Shown here one piece after another: positions 5,171 through 5,845 of a stretch of DNA of 5,845 nt. The notes below the pieces were generated by a model, which was given only the letters and a program-made list of their open reading frames with translations, was not told where the DNA came from and did no database searches. The position numbers and the translations under genes were made by a program. Positions within the stretch are counted from its first letter, which is position 1; every line of letters begins with the position of its first letter. Source of the DNA: an uncultured Fretibacterium sp. (GTDB taxonomy: Bacteria > Synergistota > Synergistia > Synergistales > Aminobacteriaceae); the NCBI GenBank assembly GCA_905373185.1, contig CAJPSE010000114.1:1-5845 (forward strand), given 5' to 3'.

Positions 5171-5611
5171 TTGAAACGGGCACGCACCGCAGCCCTTTGC
5201 CTGTGTCTTCTGTCCGCCGCCCTGCCCGCGGCCGCGTCCGGGAAGCCGGACTACGTGATACGCGAGAACTTTTTCGTGGGGATGATCACGGACATCTTCA
5301 TGAACATGGGCGACTACCGGGGCAAGACCATCCAGTACGAGGGGTTCGTCCTGCCCATCACGGCGGAGAACTTCGGCGAGGGACCGGAGAAGTTCGCCGT
5401 CGTGCGCATCGCCGTCTGCTGCGGCCCGGACGATATGCCCATCGGCTTTGCCTGCATGGGGAAGGACGCCCCTCCGGAGAACGCCTGGGTGCGCGTCACC
5501 GGGGTGCTGCAGGAGCGGGATCTGGGCAACGGAGATCCCCCTTATCCCTATCTCGACGTGCAGGAACTGGAGGTCCTGACGAAGCGCGGCAAGCAGAAGG
5601 TCGCCATGTGA
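5162..5611 (+). CDS. Exported short DUF1980/YcgQ-like protein (TIGR03943 C-terminal domain type)
   Basis: A 149-residue protein with a signal peptide (about 1-25; basic MRILKRAR, then a hydrophobic run, then PAAA before SGK), so probably periplasmic. The mature part resembles the C-terminal domain of DUF1980/YcgQ proteins: YRGKTIQYEGFVLP (52-65), RIAVCCGPDDMPIGF (82-96) with the paired Cys86-Cys87, and AWVRVTGVL (108-116). Full-length relatives have two membrane segments in front and often pair with a YcgR/DUF318 permease; both are missing here. The true start is ATG 5162, with AGGAG (5151-5155) 6 bases upstream; the GTG at 5120 lacks a ribosome site and would ruin the signal peptide. The function is not established. 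The paired Cys and the zinc-operon position suggest a role in metal handling in the envelope, which is inference. The TGA overlaps the next ATG (TGATG). Confidence 0.8.
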   Translation: MRILKRARTAALCLCLLSAALPAAASGKPDYVIRENFFVGMITDIFMNMGDYRGKTIQYEGFVLPITAENFGEGPEKFAVVRIAVCCGPDDMPIGFACMGKDAPPENAWVRVTGVLQERDLGNGDPPYPYLDVQELEVLTKRGKQKVAM

Positions 5612-5845
5612 TGACGGGGCCCGGGCACCGCGTTCTGAACTTCATGCTCATCGGGGCCCTGACGCGCTCGCTCCCTGCCGCCCTCTTCGGTCTCTTGGGC
5701 AGCGCGTTTCCCGATACGGTCGAATACCTGATCTGGGGCGCCAGGCGCAACCGGCACCACCGCAGAAGCTCGCACTGGCTCGCCCTGTGGCTGGCGGGCT
5801 TTCTCTTTTGTTTCTTCGTGGGGGCGAAGCGCACGGTGCCGGGCC
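5611..5845 (+). CDS. YdjM/DUF457-type membrane metal-dependent hydrolase, N-terminal part
   Basis: A frame from ATG 5611 that shares its A with the TGA of the previous gene and is open to the right edge (78 codons seen). The start GPGHRVLNF, SAFPDTVEYLIWG (31-43) with Asp35, and the basic, His-rich stretch NRHHRRSSHW (47-56) followed by a hydrophobic helix (about 57-72) match the layout of the YdjM/DUF457 family of inner-membrane proteins predicted to be metal-dependent hydrolases, where His6, Asp35, His50 and His55 are candidate ligands. The TGATG overlap suggests coupled translation and membership of the zinc operon. The physiological substrate of this family is not firmly known. The gene is cut by the window, not visibly broken. 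Confidence 0.72.
   Translation, partial: MTGPGHRVLNFMLIGALTRSLPAALFGLLGSAFPDTVEYLIWGARRNRHHRRSSHWLALWLAGFLFCFFVGAKRTVPG

Overview
The window looks like chromosomal DNA from a GC-rich diderm bacterium. The coding parts are strongly GC-rich, and the substrate-binding protein carries a signal peptide without a lipobox cysteine, which fits a periplasmic protein behind an outer membrane. The style of the proteins, with a Gly in place of the third metal-ligand His in the zinc-binding protein and a YcgQ-like DUF1980 partner, suggests an anaerobe. Synergistota is my best guess, but this is an impression and not proven.

Left part (1-976): the first 43 bases hold the start of a minus-strand gene that runs off the left edge. 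A long stretch (44-976) follows with no recognisable gene. It is markedly AT-richer than the rest (only 12 G/C in 181-240), carries several small repeats (a four-fold GTTCT repeat, a doubled pyrimidine 9-mer, a 14-bp duplication), and holds one doubtful minus-strand reading frame (381-851) that nevertheless has a perfect -10 box and a purine-rich ribosome site.

Middle (977-2028): a minus-strand alpha/beta hydrolase of the monoacylglycerol lipase/lysophospholipase type is divergent from a plus-strand operon. The operon has a very good promoter (TTGACA-N17-TATCTT at 1941-1969).

Right part (2029-5845): a co-directional zinc-homeostasis operon, in order a Fur/Zur-family repressor, a periplasmic zinc-binding protein (ZnuA type), an ABC ATPase (ZnuC type), an ABC-3 permease (ZnuB type), a short exported DUF1980-like protein (YcgQ C-terminal-domain type), and the beginning of a YdjM/DUF457-type membrane metal-dependent hydrolase that runs off the right edge. 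Spacing is tight: znuC starts 12 bases after the znuA stop, znuC/znuB overlap as ATGA, and the DUF1980 and YdjM genes overlap as TGATG. The expected logic is that the repressor senses zinc and shuts the operon down when zinc is replete; A, C and B import zinc from the periplasm; the last two proteins are probable accessory zinc-handling or zinc-dependent functions.

The most interesting points are three consecutive TTG starts, each with a strong ribosome site; an exact 20-bp tandem duplication of the ribosome site plus start codon of the DUF1980 gene, which creates a 7-codon mini-cistron overlapping the true start; a zinc-binding protein lacking the usual third histidine ligand; and the attachment of two poorly characterised genes to a zur-znu operon.
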